Assembly (NCBI RefSeq): GCF_022539665.2
Contig: NC_081337.1
Location: 1,542,239 to 1,606,238 of the forward strand
Direction of reading: 5' to 3'
From: Daphnia carinata
Lineage: Eukaryota; Arthropoda; Branchiopoda; Diplostraca; Daphniidae
Length of the DNA: 64,000 nt
Shown: positions 1-12,199 of the stretch, in pieces
Layout: every line of letters starts with the position of its first letter
How positions within the stretch are numbered: the first letter of the stretch is position 1
Notes under the pieces: generated by a model
The model's input: only the letters and a program-made list of their open reading frames with translations
The model's database searches: none
Told to the model about the DNA's origin: nothing
Translations under genes and position numbers: made by a program

Positions 1-2800
1 TTCATGCGGTTTTTAAAGCTGAAACGTTGTTGGCGGTCTCGCCGCGAATCACTGTTGCTTCTGTGCATTTTTCCAGTTCACTTCAAATTGCGTTTTTGAC
101 GAATTCCTCTTGAGCAAACTAGCAAGACTCGCCAGGTTACTGAAGTTCTCGCTAAAACATACACAGAAAAGAAAAAATGCCTTGTCGGTAATTGGAAAAC
201 AACCAACGTATTTTTATCCAGGGTACCTTCAAAATGGAAGATATTTATTGTCTTCTCTGGGTCTGAAACAGACATGTAATATAAATAAATGATTATTTAA
301 AATAATACTATTCGCCGAATAAAAGCTAAACTCATTAAATCTACGAAAATATTATTAATGGTGAAAAATAAAAATAAAAATACAAACACAAACTGCTCTG
401 AATGCTTTCAATCGGAACTCAGTTTCGGCGATTTCACCTAATCACGCAGAATTACAAAATGTGTTTTTAATAGTCTGCCTTAAATAAGCAGTATTGTGTT
501 CTAGTGGTTCATACCAGCAACACAATAGCGCTTCGCCATCGTCAGGGAAGAGAGAAACTTTCAGTCACAAAAGATAGATCTTCATCAGTTAACAGGAACC
601 AAATGCCATGGATCAATAAGGCTTGTCATTCACCAACCATATTGAAATATTCCTATTAGAAAAACTGCACGCTACTGAAGGACGCATAAAATGATTTTTG
701 AACAAAATTTTCAATGCATGAATAAGCTTTATCTAATCCATGGTGAATTAAGGGGAATTATTTGTATTCCATAGTGATGGAGCTCAACTTCTGATTGTTT
801 ATGAGCCATAAACCACAAACAATACATTACAAATTCCAGTGGTTGTAGAGCCCTTTGGTGAGGTATACTCAATTGGGGAATCCATGAATGATTTCTGAAT
901 CAAAAAGTGATTGTTTGGTGATTCTTGAATCGAAAAATCGTGATTTTCTTGTCAAAATTGTGCAAAGCTTGCTACGAAGTGTGTAGTAATATTTTTAAAC
1001 TTATGATTCTTAAAAAATAATTACATTCTTTTTACAAGAGCGCGAGACTTTTCCCCAGCTTTACACCCTCCTACAAATTCATACTACCACCAGTGGGAAA
1101 ATAATTGACTCTGCCATTGTCGCCTGGGATTAACACTTAAGAAATTTGAAGTTTTACTTACAACTGAATTCAGGAATGGAAAACTAAGGCGAATTAATGG
1201 TAAATAACCAGCAAATGTTCAAGAAATTTAATTGTATTTTGAATATAGTTTTTGGTAGAAAATTTACCGCCAACTTGAGAATGCTGGCTTTAGTTTGTCT
1301 TCAAATTTACGTTTTTGGATTGTATTTCGGCCCAACATCTATAAATTTGATATATTGTGACAATCGTGACGTTGTAGTGCTTGATTAGTAGAGTTCTGTT
1401 AGTAAGGTTGACGACGAAATGGATCCTCGGGTCCATTTCGTGGAAAACCTTGTTATGTTGTTAGACTAGAACGTACTAAGAACGTAGTTTCTACCCTTTG
1501 TGTGATCTATGTAGAACGTTTGGGTTTAGTAGTGGTGTTTAGGTTGGATGCGGTATAGGTAACATTGTTGTTTGGTGTGCTGTGATTACTAACAAACTAC
1601 TGGTAGTGCATTTTGCCAGTAGTGGTAAGACAGCGAATTGTCTGTGTCATCGGCACAGCAAATATCTGTGTCACCATTATTGGTGAAGAATCATTATTAT
1701 TAAAGCGTGTTTATGCGTGTCCCCGTTTTGCCCGCGACAATATAATCGTATAATTCCTCACTTCAACATAAAACGTCCAGGTTGGCTCCAAATCCATTCC
1801 CCGTGGTCGGGTTAACGGCTTTTGGATCAGTTATAAACTCCTCGGCATACAGGTGGCCTCTGTTCGCTGGCTGGCGTTGGCAACCATTGATGTAATAGTC
1901 AATGCAAATAGTGGCCTACAATCACGCTAGAGTTTCAGGCATCCACAACTAATTTTTGAATTTCGTACGCCTCAGTTAGATCGTCACGCGACCAAAGGAA
2001 ATTTTCTGAGTCGCCTACACTTTGGCTTTGGATTGCTGGCCTCCGGGTTTGTTGCTATAACATGTTGAATGCTAGGGCGTAGGGAATAACGAGGGGATTT
2101 CAGAAGTTTGTTTGTTTTGTTAACGAACAATAGTTAATTATTTTTTTGACAGTCGTAACTTTGAATATGGAGATGTTGAAGGAATTCAGCGTTTTTTCTT
2201 CGCATTCTCGAGTGCCAGCGGTAGTTTCTGATTTTATGGAAAAGTACTATCCTGTCGCAAAAATCTGATGTTGAAGGCGCAATTTTAACTCCGTGGCTGT
2301 ACCGAAAACCGGGAGATGTAAAACTTGAAGAAAATGAACCTCGAACGATTCTGAAATGTCATACACTGCGCCAAAAAGTTTAAGAGCCGCGCCGAAAACC
2401 ATATCAGCAAGATGTATCAGAGGTGGCCAAACGCAGGAGAAAGATACAGCGTCGACTTCTGTTCCTAGTTCATGGGGTTGCCCACGAGGTTCTATAGTGG
2501 TCTGTGGCTCTCGGTTTTTGGCGTTCAATTTAAGCGGTATAAGTCAACAAGGCTAGTAATAAAATGAACTAATTAATAATATGGTATTTCATTATTTATT
2601 ATTTCCCTTGATTAATTTTTTTGTAATGTTTTCAGTCTCAGCCTCAAATGAATCCCTTATGTAACTGTCGTTTTCTTCAAAATGCTTCATCAGCAAATGC
2701 GAACAATAATTTCAGGGATACTGTTTAGCTTAAAACTTTAAATTAGAACTTTTGTGATGAACGTCAATGGGATGTACCTCCATAGCAACATGACAATAAT
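1..2800. other. AT-rich non-coding stretch, no gene recognised
   Basis: Open frames here are short (under 95 codons), overlap on both strands and resemble no family I know. A near-perfect hairpin sits at 1415-1440 (9-bp perfect outer stem CGAAATGGA/TCCATTTCG, extended by three more pairs including one wobble). Sequence around 2440-2510 is a diverged, inverted partial copy of the element at 2825-3100. Nothing else is supported. Confidence 0.5.
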
Positions 2801-2824
2801 ATGGTGATAAAACACACCAAAACT

Positions 2825-3100
2825 GGCGGCCACAAACCACTAGAGAACCTAGCGGTTAACACTAGGAAATAGAACAGAAGTTGGCATCGTTTTGAGGCGG
2901 ATAGGCATATGTATCAGGAGTGGTGGCCAAACGCAGCAGGGCTATAGTCCTATATACATCATGATGTTACGATGTATTAAGGAGTCTTGGCCGACGTAGT
3001 AAGGCAGCTTTAGTAATAAAGCTATCCCCTGCAAAACCGTGCCAACCTGTGTTTTAATTCACATGGTTGCCGCTAGGTTCTCTTGTGGTTAGTGACCCTC
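2825..3100. mobile_element. Short non-autonomous element with terminal inverted repeats
   Basis: The two ends are inverted copies: ACCACTAGAGAACCTAGCGG at 2836-2855 and CCGCTAGGTTCTCTTGTGGT at 3070-3089, one mismatch in 20. The interior (about 210 bases) has no coding potential. A degenerate related piece lies at about 2440-2510. No clean target-site duplication is visible, so the superfamily is not assigned. Confidence 0.5.
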
Positions 3101-3105
3101 TTTAT

Positions 3106-6100
3106 ACACAGTGATTGTATTGTTAGTATGGGGGTTTGGCAATTTCATTTTACTCATCGAAATTATTTTTTAAATGTCTAAATGAAACAAGTTATTGGAA
3201 TATAGTGTTATGAAATCGTTAAGTGCTTCGTAGCTGGATTTCCGAAAGGATACAAATCAAACAAAGAGTATGATTTGCAGGTGTTTAAGCCACCCAAAGA
3301 TGAAAAGCAATTTATATGCTATTGGAAGAAATGGTAGAAAATTCTTTTGGAAAGACGGTGTCTGTGCTAAATGTTTTAAAGAAGAAATCACCACCATTCT
3401 TAAGTAGAGCGCAAAAACTGAGAGAACAACGAGCAAAACCAGGTAACATGAACTTAAATAAATAATGGATAAACAATAATAAGGAAACTGGCAACTATGC
3501 TGTTGCGTACGTCGGTCACTCATTAAATTATGCTGTATGTATAAGTGATTACTCGTGATTGCACTTTTTCGTGAATGAACGTAATGAAGTAGTGCATTTT
3601 GTTACTATCATACTTTTTCGCTATGAATTGACAATGTTGCCTATGAAGCTTTACCATCAAACCATAGTCATGGTAAATGAAGGCCTATCAATCTCTCTTA
3701 TACCTCGACGGTTATACGTATATGAAAAGATAGCAAAATTTTGGGCATTCAACACTATGTACCGAACGGAGGGCAAATCAGTGTGAGTAGACATAACCTA
3801 TGTAACTTTAAAGTAAAGAAAGCAAAGCTGGACTAGTGCGTTATGTAACTCTGATCTAACCCTCACATCCGCGGAGATAAATGTTCAAGCGTTCTTGGGC
3901 ATGAAAACTACGCATCAACCTTGATGGCATACGCAACTGGACGTTGTACTCAGCCTGGACAACTATTCAGCTGTTTTTGGAAATAGGTTGAAATCGGACC
4001 CAAAGGAGGTGAAATTTCGAACAAAATGGCACATGCCATCCTGTAGGTTAGCACGTGCAAAATTTGTGCATTATCCGTTATCCGTAGGCTTTGTCATCTG
4101 TACGCAAAGTAAATTTCTTAGGTCTATCCTTCGTCAATTTCATCATATCCCAGCCATTCATAACGAATGCCATGCAACCAGTAAGACAGATGGATAAAAT
4201 CCAGGTCCCTGCCTTTCAGAGCATTCAAAGCAGAACTCCCTTCTATTTTTATTTAGTTTTTCAACTTTACTTTGAAAATACATCCAGTTCTGAATGACTT
4301 TCATGTTGAGGCAGTAACTTCAAATGTGTATAGTTTTTTTGCCGGTAAGTTTAGTTGTAGGCGAAAGATCACAGCAGTTTCGTCTTCAGCTTAGCCTACT
4401 ATATACAAGACCGATTTTTCAAATATACAGTATGTACGAAACATTTTTTTTCGGCTCAAGAAATATCGGAAAAGGAGAGAAGGAGGTTGTACCTGACTTA
4501 AACATCGAGCGCTTGGTCCAAAAACATGTTGACTGCTAAACAAAGCTGTGTCAATCTTAGGCCGAAATCCGGAATTGTGTGAAACTCACGCATGTATGAA
4601 ATCGCAAGCAAAATTTAGCTTTTGAATTTGAAACCAAATCTTGTTACGGACCTTCATTAAAAATTTATACTTTATGTACAGAAAGTTTTTTTACCTACTT
4701 AATACTAACTCCCCTTACTTCTGCACAGACTAAACTGAATGTCACTATAATAAAGAACGTTTCCCATGACTTCCCATATTTGTCCTACTTGACACTTTTA
4801 ATTAGACTAACATTTATTGTTTGCTAGACCAAAGCATTTAAGATTTTTTTCCCCCCATATTTAATCACATGAAAGAAGCCCATGTAGCAAGAAATTGGTC
4901 ACTAATGGGTTGTCATCAACCTTGCTGGTTATGGTTAAAAATTTTTTATTGAATGTCGGTCTAATCGATTCGGGATTCTTCGTCTTAACGTCAGGGCCAG
5001 AGGCTGGACCTACATTGTTAACCAGTTTTCTCTCCCTTAGTTCACCATTCGAACAACATTAGTACTTGTTGACTGGATATAAAAGACGTTCCTGATTAAC
5101 ATTGTTGCATATTTTTTAAAGAATATACATAGCAATATGCATCAAATGATGTCAACCAAACTAAATCTACAAGTTTTCTTTCCTTGTACTTTAGTAAGAC
5201 TACTAGGGTAACACGGGGTTTTTAACGCGGTATAATTTTATTTTAACCTTTGGGTTACGTAACAACAGGCAAATCACACATTTGATGAAAAATAAATCAT
5301 CCTCTTGGGGTCGGATATCCATTAGGTTTTTTCTAATTTCTCGACACATTTGTGAATCGTTCGTCAGTTTGGATCTTAAGCAAAACATCATGGGACTAAC
5401 GCGAAAGTTGGGCATTCCACAAACTTTTGATTACAGCTGTCTATTGCCTGCCTAAGTAAATAAAATAAAAAATAACAAAACGGCTTGTTCCGTCAGTTGC
5501 CGCAATGCTAGACGAATAAATTGGATGAATAACGCTTGACAAACAAAACGACAAATGTTAAAAGAAACTTAGTTGAAAAACTTTCGGGGCAAAGGATATT
5601 TTTCTAGGATGTGTTCTTGGCTGCTATTTTTAAAGATGATTAAAAAAAACCTTTGCTATTACATAGATAACTTCAAGACCATGTGGTGTTGCGTGGCTTT
5701 ATAATTACTGTAAATGAAACTAAACTGATTGCTTTGTTTTAAAAATAATATTATCAGATCCCCCTGATGTACTCTGCTTTTACAACTACATAGTATTCAC
5801 TGTATGGTGTACACCTACGAGGAATCTGAGAGGAAAGATTTACAAAGGATCAACGTATTGATCACGTTGTCTGAAAGGTGGGGAAAATCAATAGGGATGC
5901 ATGAGGTCTATTCTCTCTTGTACAGTTGGTTGCCGATGTGATGATTATGGTGGAGGAAACTTAAGTGCCATTTTCTCTTCCTACGACGGCGATTGAAGAC
6001 AAAAAAATTAATTGCGCAAGGCGTTCAAGGCTATAGTATTATTTATTTTAAACGATTGATAAACCCGTTAATGGAAATAGCAACTAGGAATTAGTAAATT

Positions 6101-7245
6101 AAGTAGCCTATAAACTGAATAACTTTATTTAAAAAACCTGATGAAACAATAAAACTACTTGACAGAAGACTGATACAAAATTAGTTAAAGAAAAACAGAA
6201 CTCATCGAAGCTAAAATGAGATTTTTGATTACAAATAAATCCACCATATGTAAAAGAAAGTATAATATAAAAGTGAACCACTAAAGCCTGCTATTTTCTT
6301 GCTGTTGTATTCTACAGATTGTACAGTATAATCAAGTTATTACCCCCTAGCAATATACTATTTTTGATGAAAAGTGTTCAATGTCAGTAATGCCAAGTAG
6401 CAATAAAAAATGTTCTATCCCATACCATTGTAAAGCTACAGACAGACCTGTTCATTTTTTTATGACTTATTAGTAAATTATTGTCCTTTAACCCGATTCT
6501 TGGTTTGGATCTATGGTGAGTATGAGCTAACGTTAGATCTAGAAATATAGTACATTCTGGGCAGCCACGGCGACGGATCCGTAAAATGATAAACCCTGTC
6601 CCAGCATATCGATTCACGAGTAGGAAAGGTGGAGAAAATCAATAAAGATGTGAAGCCTGTATGCTTTGTAACACGCTACATCTATATACGTGATTCTCCA
6701 TACACAAATCTTAGCAACGCAGGTCCTCTAGAAACACTGGACTTTCGTTTTTATCATACGTTTTACTGATGGAAACATACAAGATTTCTACTTGCCTCAT
6801 TCTTTTGGCGAATTTCAGATGTAAACGTGAGACGCACGATAACAAACACTTAGTTCCAATACAAACTACTTTCTTTTCTCTCGGGTTTTGAGGGTAGGAT
6901 GTCTTTTCAACTTCTCTGTTCGAACTTGCACGTTAATCGAAGTTTGCTAAATTTTCATTAGCAAATTTTCGTAAAGGAAATGTATTGCACAACTCCAGAT
7001 AGTTGCTGGTGACGGTCTGCACTGTGCTTAGGGTTGGGAGATCTGTGTTCCAAGGCTTGGTCTGACTCTCCGCCCATACTTCACAAGGCTCCGCCTATTT
7101 GTTGTCACCAACTCCTTTTGCTTTATATTTTACAATATTCTGCCAACGAAGTAAGCGATTCAATATAAAATGTATTTTCAACTTGTTCAAAAACTTGTTG
7201 TTTATATATTAAATCACTGTTTCAGTTAAAACGTTTCAGTTAAAC
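3106..7245. other. AT-rich stretch without a recognised gene
   Basis: About 4 kb with only short, low-complexity open frames on both strands. I found no splice-linked coding exons, RNA gene or transposon end that I could support. Confidence 0.45.
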
Positions 7246-7253
7246 CCTTTAGA

Positions 7254-7434
7254 CAGTGATCAGCCGAATCATTCTAAATTTTGATTTCAATCAAATGCAG
7301 CCAAAATTGCGGATTTCAGAGAATCAAAAGTAAAAGAATCGGATTCACTGCAACACGTTCAATCACGAATTGCCAAAAAATGAAAAATTTATTTTAATCA
7401 TGATTTAAATAAAAAATAATTCGGTGGATCACTG
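7254..7434. mobile_element. hAT-like MITE with degenerate 8-bp target duplication
   Basis: Terminal inverted repeats begin CAGTGATCAGCCGAATCATT on the left. Read inward from the right end the sequence is CAGTGATCCACCGAATTATT, 17 of 20 positions shared. Flanks CCTTTAGA (7246-7253) and CTGTTAGA (7435-7442) match at 6 of 8 positions, as expected for an aged 8-bp duplication of the hAT superfamily. The 181-base body is AT-rich and non-coding. Confidence 0.6.
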
Positions 7435-7504
7435 CTGTTAGAAAGGTGGATCCTCTTTCTGCCAATTTTATGAGCATTTCTATTATGTTGTGTAATTGTT
7501 GAAA

Positions 7505-7620
7505 ACTGATGAAAATGAAGATGATAGTAAACAGAAACTAAGTATGGGCATTTGTATTCCAAAGACAGTTCACCAACGCATCATTACTTGAAACTTCAGC
7601 AATTCGCGTTCTTAATCCCA
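7505..7620. repeat. Dispersed direct repeat, copy 1
   Basis: About 115 bases, from GATGATAGTAAACAGAAAC to a shared AATTCGCGTTCTT, recur in the same orientation at 10675-10790 with substitutions and small indels. No coding frame is shared between the copies. It is probably part of an unclassified transposon. Confidence 0.45.
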
Positions 7621-8084
7621 CATAGCACATCTTGCCGTCGGGTGTCCGACTGATTGCCGAATATCCATTAGACATCCTTCCTTATATCGGTTGTTCCATG
7701 GATGTCCGTCGGCTAGTAAAATTTGAAGTCCAGTGGATGTGCAAAAAAAACATCCCAAGGACAACCCTCCAACAGCAAAGAAGAGTATCAAAAGTTCTTT
7801 TTTTCTATAAATAAACGTTGTTTAAAAAACCCGAGGACTTAACCGTGTTTGTAATCGTTTTCGATAAGACACCTTAGGTTTGGATTCAACATGAAAAACT
7901 TACGGTAATGATCACCTTACGTAAAAATGTTACAAAATTGAACTCTCGTTGAAAAAAAAAAATTTTATTAAGCATTCAACCACGGCAAATCAAATGAAAT
8001 GACAAAATGTTAAGCACCTTATATAACAACTAAGCTCATTTTTCACAGATAAATTCTTGGATTCAAGACCTAGATTATAAGTGC

Positions 8085-9745
8085 TACAATTGTCTGCTAT
8101 ATCGGTATTTTCCAACAACGTTTATGGTGTATTAGGTTTATTGATGATGGCAATTAGCTGGGTTGGAAACAACGGTATATAGTTGTGCATTTCATTTCCA
8201 AAAAACCACAAAAAAGGTTGTTCACCCTTAAAACTAATAAGAAAGAGAAACGTACACTTGGGGATTTTAACTTACCGAGTTTTACCGCGATCTCATCAAT
8301 TGCCCATGTAGCGTTGTTACAAACCGAGATAAATTCAGGATTCAAAATTTGTCCAAGAAAAGGCAGATATTCGGTTGCTCAAAACACAAATTGTGATATT
8401 TTTATCTTATCAAATCTTACTCAATTTTTAACGTATGTAAGCATGACAGAACATGTTGAAAACAAGCTTTTATCAAGTCACCCAACAAAGCCAACGCGAA
8501 TAACCCAGGCATGGGATCCCTGTGGTGCGTGAATAAAGGTTTTCATAAAAAAAAAAATATGTATAAAAAAAAAGTAAAACACACCTGCATGCTCTGAGAA
8601 AGAAGCTGCATAATATTTGATGCGACTATAGGACGTTCAATATGGCCGCCTAGTCCTTCTGTTAGTCCGAACAAGAGATCAAGGACTAGAATTATGAAGT
8701 CCTTATCAGGTGCTTAAAACTCATCGGGTTGCTGCATACTAGACTGTTATTCATAAAAATAATAATGGTTGAAGTAGTAATATTACTTGAAGAATTAGTA
8801 ATGGAAGAGAAAATTTGCGGAGACTAAGTCACGCACAATTTGCTGGTTTAGTGTCTGCTCCACCAACGAGATGCAGCGGCGAAATATTGATTCGCAGTTG
8901 GGAAGAAATCCTGACTGCAATGCTATTGCCACACTGGATAAACACTAAGAGACAAAGAAAGTAGAGATTCAACGGAGAATAACATTAGAAAGCAATGCGG
9001 TACTTCAAGTAATGGAACAGGATCCTTGTCTTCGTCCTTTAGCACGTTCCACTTCTTGATTAGGGGTGGCATTACCAGATTGATGTAGTCAGGCTTGTTT
9101 AAATGGTGGCCCACAGAATCTGCTATAGCGTGCCGATAGCGTCGTAAAGAATCAGTAAGTTCTTAGGCTGGTAAATACTAAACCTGTAGACAAGTATATC
9201 CAGAATAAAGCCCAAGTAAGGTACTAATTCTGTGCATGCTTCTTCCTCAAGAGTGGTAAAAGCTGAACAAGTGGCCTCTTGAACTTGCTTGCCATCTAAG
9301 ATCCATTTCAGCAGCTATTGGATAATATTTAAAAATTTGAAGGAAAAAACTAAAGGAATTTATTGATATTGTAACAACCTCAGTCATTCAAAGTTTCAAA
9401 TACTGATCGTGTGGTTGGCATACAACCTAATGAGCATAGCAACTTAAGAGTACAACAAGTGATGGCACAGACCAACACTTTTTTCTCTGACAGACAGTTG
9501 ATTAAGAAGGGGACTAACTCAGGAATGTGAGCTACCATTCCTGTTACACAACCTACAAAAGTAGACAATGTCATTAACAATAAACCAATCACAATAATAA
9601 TAAAAGTAATACCTTCGGCAATCACTCCAAGTGCCAAAATATTTTGTCTCCCAATTCACATGGAAAAGAGTCTCCATTCAAAATTGGTAAAACAACAGGT
9701 AGCAATTGTCTTTAAAAACATTGATAAAATGTCAAGAGTTGTTTG
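8085..9745 (-). pseudogene. TNPO1-like: Transportin (importin-beta family) pseudogene fragment, introns retained
   Basis: Read on the minus strand, scattered frames match transportin-1/karyopherin-beta-2, the HEAT-repeat import receptor for M9/PY-NLS cargoes. In order: a segment like LLPVVLPIL near 9680, ALGVIAEG near 9620, [16 protein letters not shown] near 9500, [18 protein letters not shown] near 9220, [11 protein letters not shown] near 9100, [12 protein letters not shown] near 8920, APDKDF...GLTEGLGG near 8680, then [15 protein letters not shown] at 8300-8345 and IINKPNTP near 8140. It is broken: frame changes near 9640 and 9129, and an in-frame TAA replaces a Lys codon after IINKPNTP. 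GT-AG introns remain (for example within 9547-9612 and 9314-9375), so this is a duplicated, not retro-copied, fragment. N- and C-terminal parts were not found. Confidence 0.85.
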
Positions 9746-9941
9746 TGTGAGTATGAGGAAGATTAGGTATGAAACCATTTATGATCAAGAACCCCATCAA
9801 TACCTTAGAAAAGAACATGTTAAGTGTTTACTGAAATGTACAGTACATGCTAATGAAACTCTTAGCCTGTTGGCCTCACCCAACTGTGTGGAGCGGAAAT
9901 TTCTGCCTCGTTTTTGGTTCGGGGAGACACAACGTCAATAG

Positions 9942-10481
9942 TAGGGCTCGGCCCCGCGACGATCGGGCACGATTTTGACCGAGCCGCGCGGTTTAAAAAA
10001 AAAAGGACAAACCGGTGCGGTTCGATTTGCCGTTCTTTTCAAACAAATTGCACCGCGGTTTGACGGTTTGTACCCGCAGTTTGTACCCGCGGTTTTACAT
10101 GGTTTGCACCGCGGTTTTACGGTTTGCACCACGGATTTACGGTTTGCATAGAACAATAAATCAGTAACAGAATTCGTCGCTAGATGGCGAAAAGATCGAC
10201 CACTTTTTGATCGCGATGACGGTAAGTCTGATCGGAAAATTGATTTATAACAAGTTGTTGACCGCCTCTACGCTCACAACAGTTAGTGATAATTAGTTTA
10301 TTTGGAATTTCAGTAAAATTTCCGAAAAAAAACTTTAATGGCGATTCAAACCGGTTATGCCCAGTTGCAAAGCGAAAACCAAACCGCAGTCAAAAATGGC
10401 TAAACCGAACCGACGGTTTGACGATTTTTTAATGAAAAACCGCGGTTTGCCCCGATCAAAGACGATCGGGGCCGAGCTCTA
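9942..10481. mobile_element. hAT MITE with perfect 8-bp target-site duplication
   Basis: The 540-base element has ends TAGGGCTCGGCCCCG on the left and, read inward from the right, TAGAGCTCGGCCCCG. It is flanked on both sides by GTCAATAG (9934-9941 and 10482-10489), a perfect 8-bp duplication diagnostic of hAT insertion. The body holds several degenerate copies of a CGGTTTGCACCGCGG-type unit and no transposase. A core at 10179-10194 (GCTAGATGGCGAAAAG) is shared with the second hAT MITE at 20052-20487. Confidence 0.9.
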
Positions 10482-10674
10482 GTCAATAGCAGTACAAAAT
10501 AATTGCCGACCCTAATTCAACGAAACAGCTTTACGCGGTATTTCAAAATGATATTATCGCAGGCAGATTGCATTGAACGTTAGCTCCAAATAATGAACAA
10601 GGTTTAAAAATAGTTTTTCAATGGCAATTCTTGTTCAAAGTGACTTCTTCATGTTGAAAAAAATCATCGGAAAT

Positions 10675-10790
10675 GAGGGTGATAGTAAACAGAAACCAAG
10701 TACGGACAATTATTTTCCAAAGCCAATACATTAATGTATATTTGCTTGAAACATCGGGAATTCGCGTTCTTCATACTCGAAGAAACAGAA
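10675..10790. repeat. Dispersed direct repeat, copy 2
   Basis: Second copy of the repeat at 7505-7620, same orientation, beginning GTGATAGTAAACAGAAACC and sharing the block AATTCGCGTTCTT. It lies just downstream of the hAT MITE. Confidence 0.45.
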
Positions 10791-10957
10791 GTGACTGACA
10801 TGCGAAACACGAATCTGTACGGGTGGCGTACCTTAGATTTTACACACAAACAAAGTTGAGCTACTGCGCTAGAACCTTAAGTCTAATCATTACTATCAGC
10901 AGTCATAGAAACCCAGTTGCTCCACGCTGTGTTGTAAATGCCCTAAGGGTATGCTGT

Positions 10958-11060
10958 CCAGCGACAGTAATTGACAATCTTGTCACCTTCTGTAACCTAT
11001 CTACTGCTCTAGGATAAGGCGGGCTGGGTTGCCAAATCATAGGAACAAAATAAAAAAGAA
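10958..11060. repeat. About 103-bp direct repeat flanking a BEL/Pao scrap, copy 1
   Basis: Shares CGACAGTAATTGACAATCTT and the later block AATCATAGGAAC with 12094-12197. The two copies bracket the gag-protease remnant at 11117-11888 in direct orientation, which is what worn LTR ends would look like, but TG...CA termini are not clear. Confidence 0.5.
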
Positions 11061-11116
11061 CTACTAGCTCCCAGCTAAAACCCGACAATGAACGATCTTA
11101 GATGTAAAAAGTAAAT

Positions 11117-11888
11117 TCACTTTGGCTTCGACCCGTGCGTCTTTATCAACGTAACCTCCAAGTCGTCCAGTAGAACAAGGGTACAGGCTTCGGTACTACT
11201 GGAATAGATGACCCGTGGATTACGGTTCTTTCGCCAGAGCTGATTTTCAGTTAAGATGCATACGTTTGGAGCTAATTTGAGTGTGCTTGCCTTCAATCCC
11301 ATCGATTTTAAGCATTTGTATCTCACCGTCAAAACATAGTTGTTTAACCCAACCTTGTCGAATCAGCGTGGAGTCCATTCCCTCGTCAAACATGATGTTG
11401 ATGAGAATAACATTACCATCAGCGTTAACGTCCATTCGGATAACTTCTAGGCAACCGTACGCGGCATGGAGTGAGGTATTTGAACAAGAATTGGAGCCAG
11501 CTCGTGAGGACGCATACAATAATAGATGGTGAAATGATTTGCAATCGGAAAGGTGCAACTTTTCTTGAATCTGCAATCTCGCGAGAAATGCTTAGCTCCA
11601 AAGCCCATTAAGCATAGCCGATGTCTAATGCAAAACGTCACTCGATCCCCAACAGCAAAGTTCTTAAACTCCGAAGAAGCTTCAAACGGATGCCCCCTCC
11701 TCGCACTTAAAACAAAAGCCAAGGCTCTTGTCCTTTCGCTTGGACTTAACGATATCAGCAGAAGTTGCCTCATGATGAGTACGCCCTTGCTGTCTCGGTT
11801 TTACCTGGGCTCCTCTGCCACAGCATGTTGCCTTCGAACAATTCAAGATTTCAAGCAAACTATAGTAGCACCCCCAGTTGCACAATAA
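11117..11888 (-). pseudogene. Degenerate BEL/Pao gag zinc-finger and protease fragment
   Basis: The reading passes through three frames on the minus strand. Near 11700-11550 a Cys/His segment (RHRLCLMGFGAKHFSRDC, then KKSC) resembles the BEL/Pao gag zinc-knuckle block. A frame change then gives DCKSFHHLLLYASS, the usual HxxLLH-type end of that block. Downstream (about 11440-11250) VILINIMFDEGMDSTLIRQG sits where the BEL aspartic protease motif (DTGS...SFI) should be, but the catalytic motif is lost. No reverse transcriptase follows. Identification rests on motif order rather than on close similarity. Confidence 0.65.
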
Positions 11889-12093
11889 TATAAGTTACGG
11901 GCGTGTGATGTAATCAGTATTCGACTACACTAATCGGTACCAGCGATAACCGCCAAGGTAAACAAGTTACAGCAACAAAACTGAGATAAGAAAAACATGA
12001 AATCAAGCAAATAGGATTTAAAGTTGAAAATACAATTACTACTTGCGATATGTCAACCAATCTAGCACGATCAAGAGCAGTATATGTACACCA

Positions 12094-12197
12094 CCAGCGA
12101 CAGTAATTGACAATCTTGTGAACTCCTGTCAAACTATCTACTGCTCTGGGCTAACGTGGGCTGGATTGCGAAATCATAGGAACGAAATAAAGAAAAC
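12094..12197. repeat. About 103-bp direct repeat flanking a BEL/Pao scrap, copy 2
   Basis: Partner of 10958-11060 in the same orientation. If these are LTR remnants, this is the 5' one for the minus-strand BEL/Pao scrap between them. Confidence 0.5.
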
Positions 12198-12199
12198 CC

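Noticed and set aside
1374-1767. A TG...CA segment that might be a solo LTR
   Set aside because: No second copy, no convincing primer site or polypurine tract, and no duplication flanks it.
8185-8532. 115-codon plus-strand ORF
   Set aside because: It is antisense to recognisable transportin coding sequence on the minus strand.
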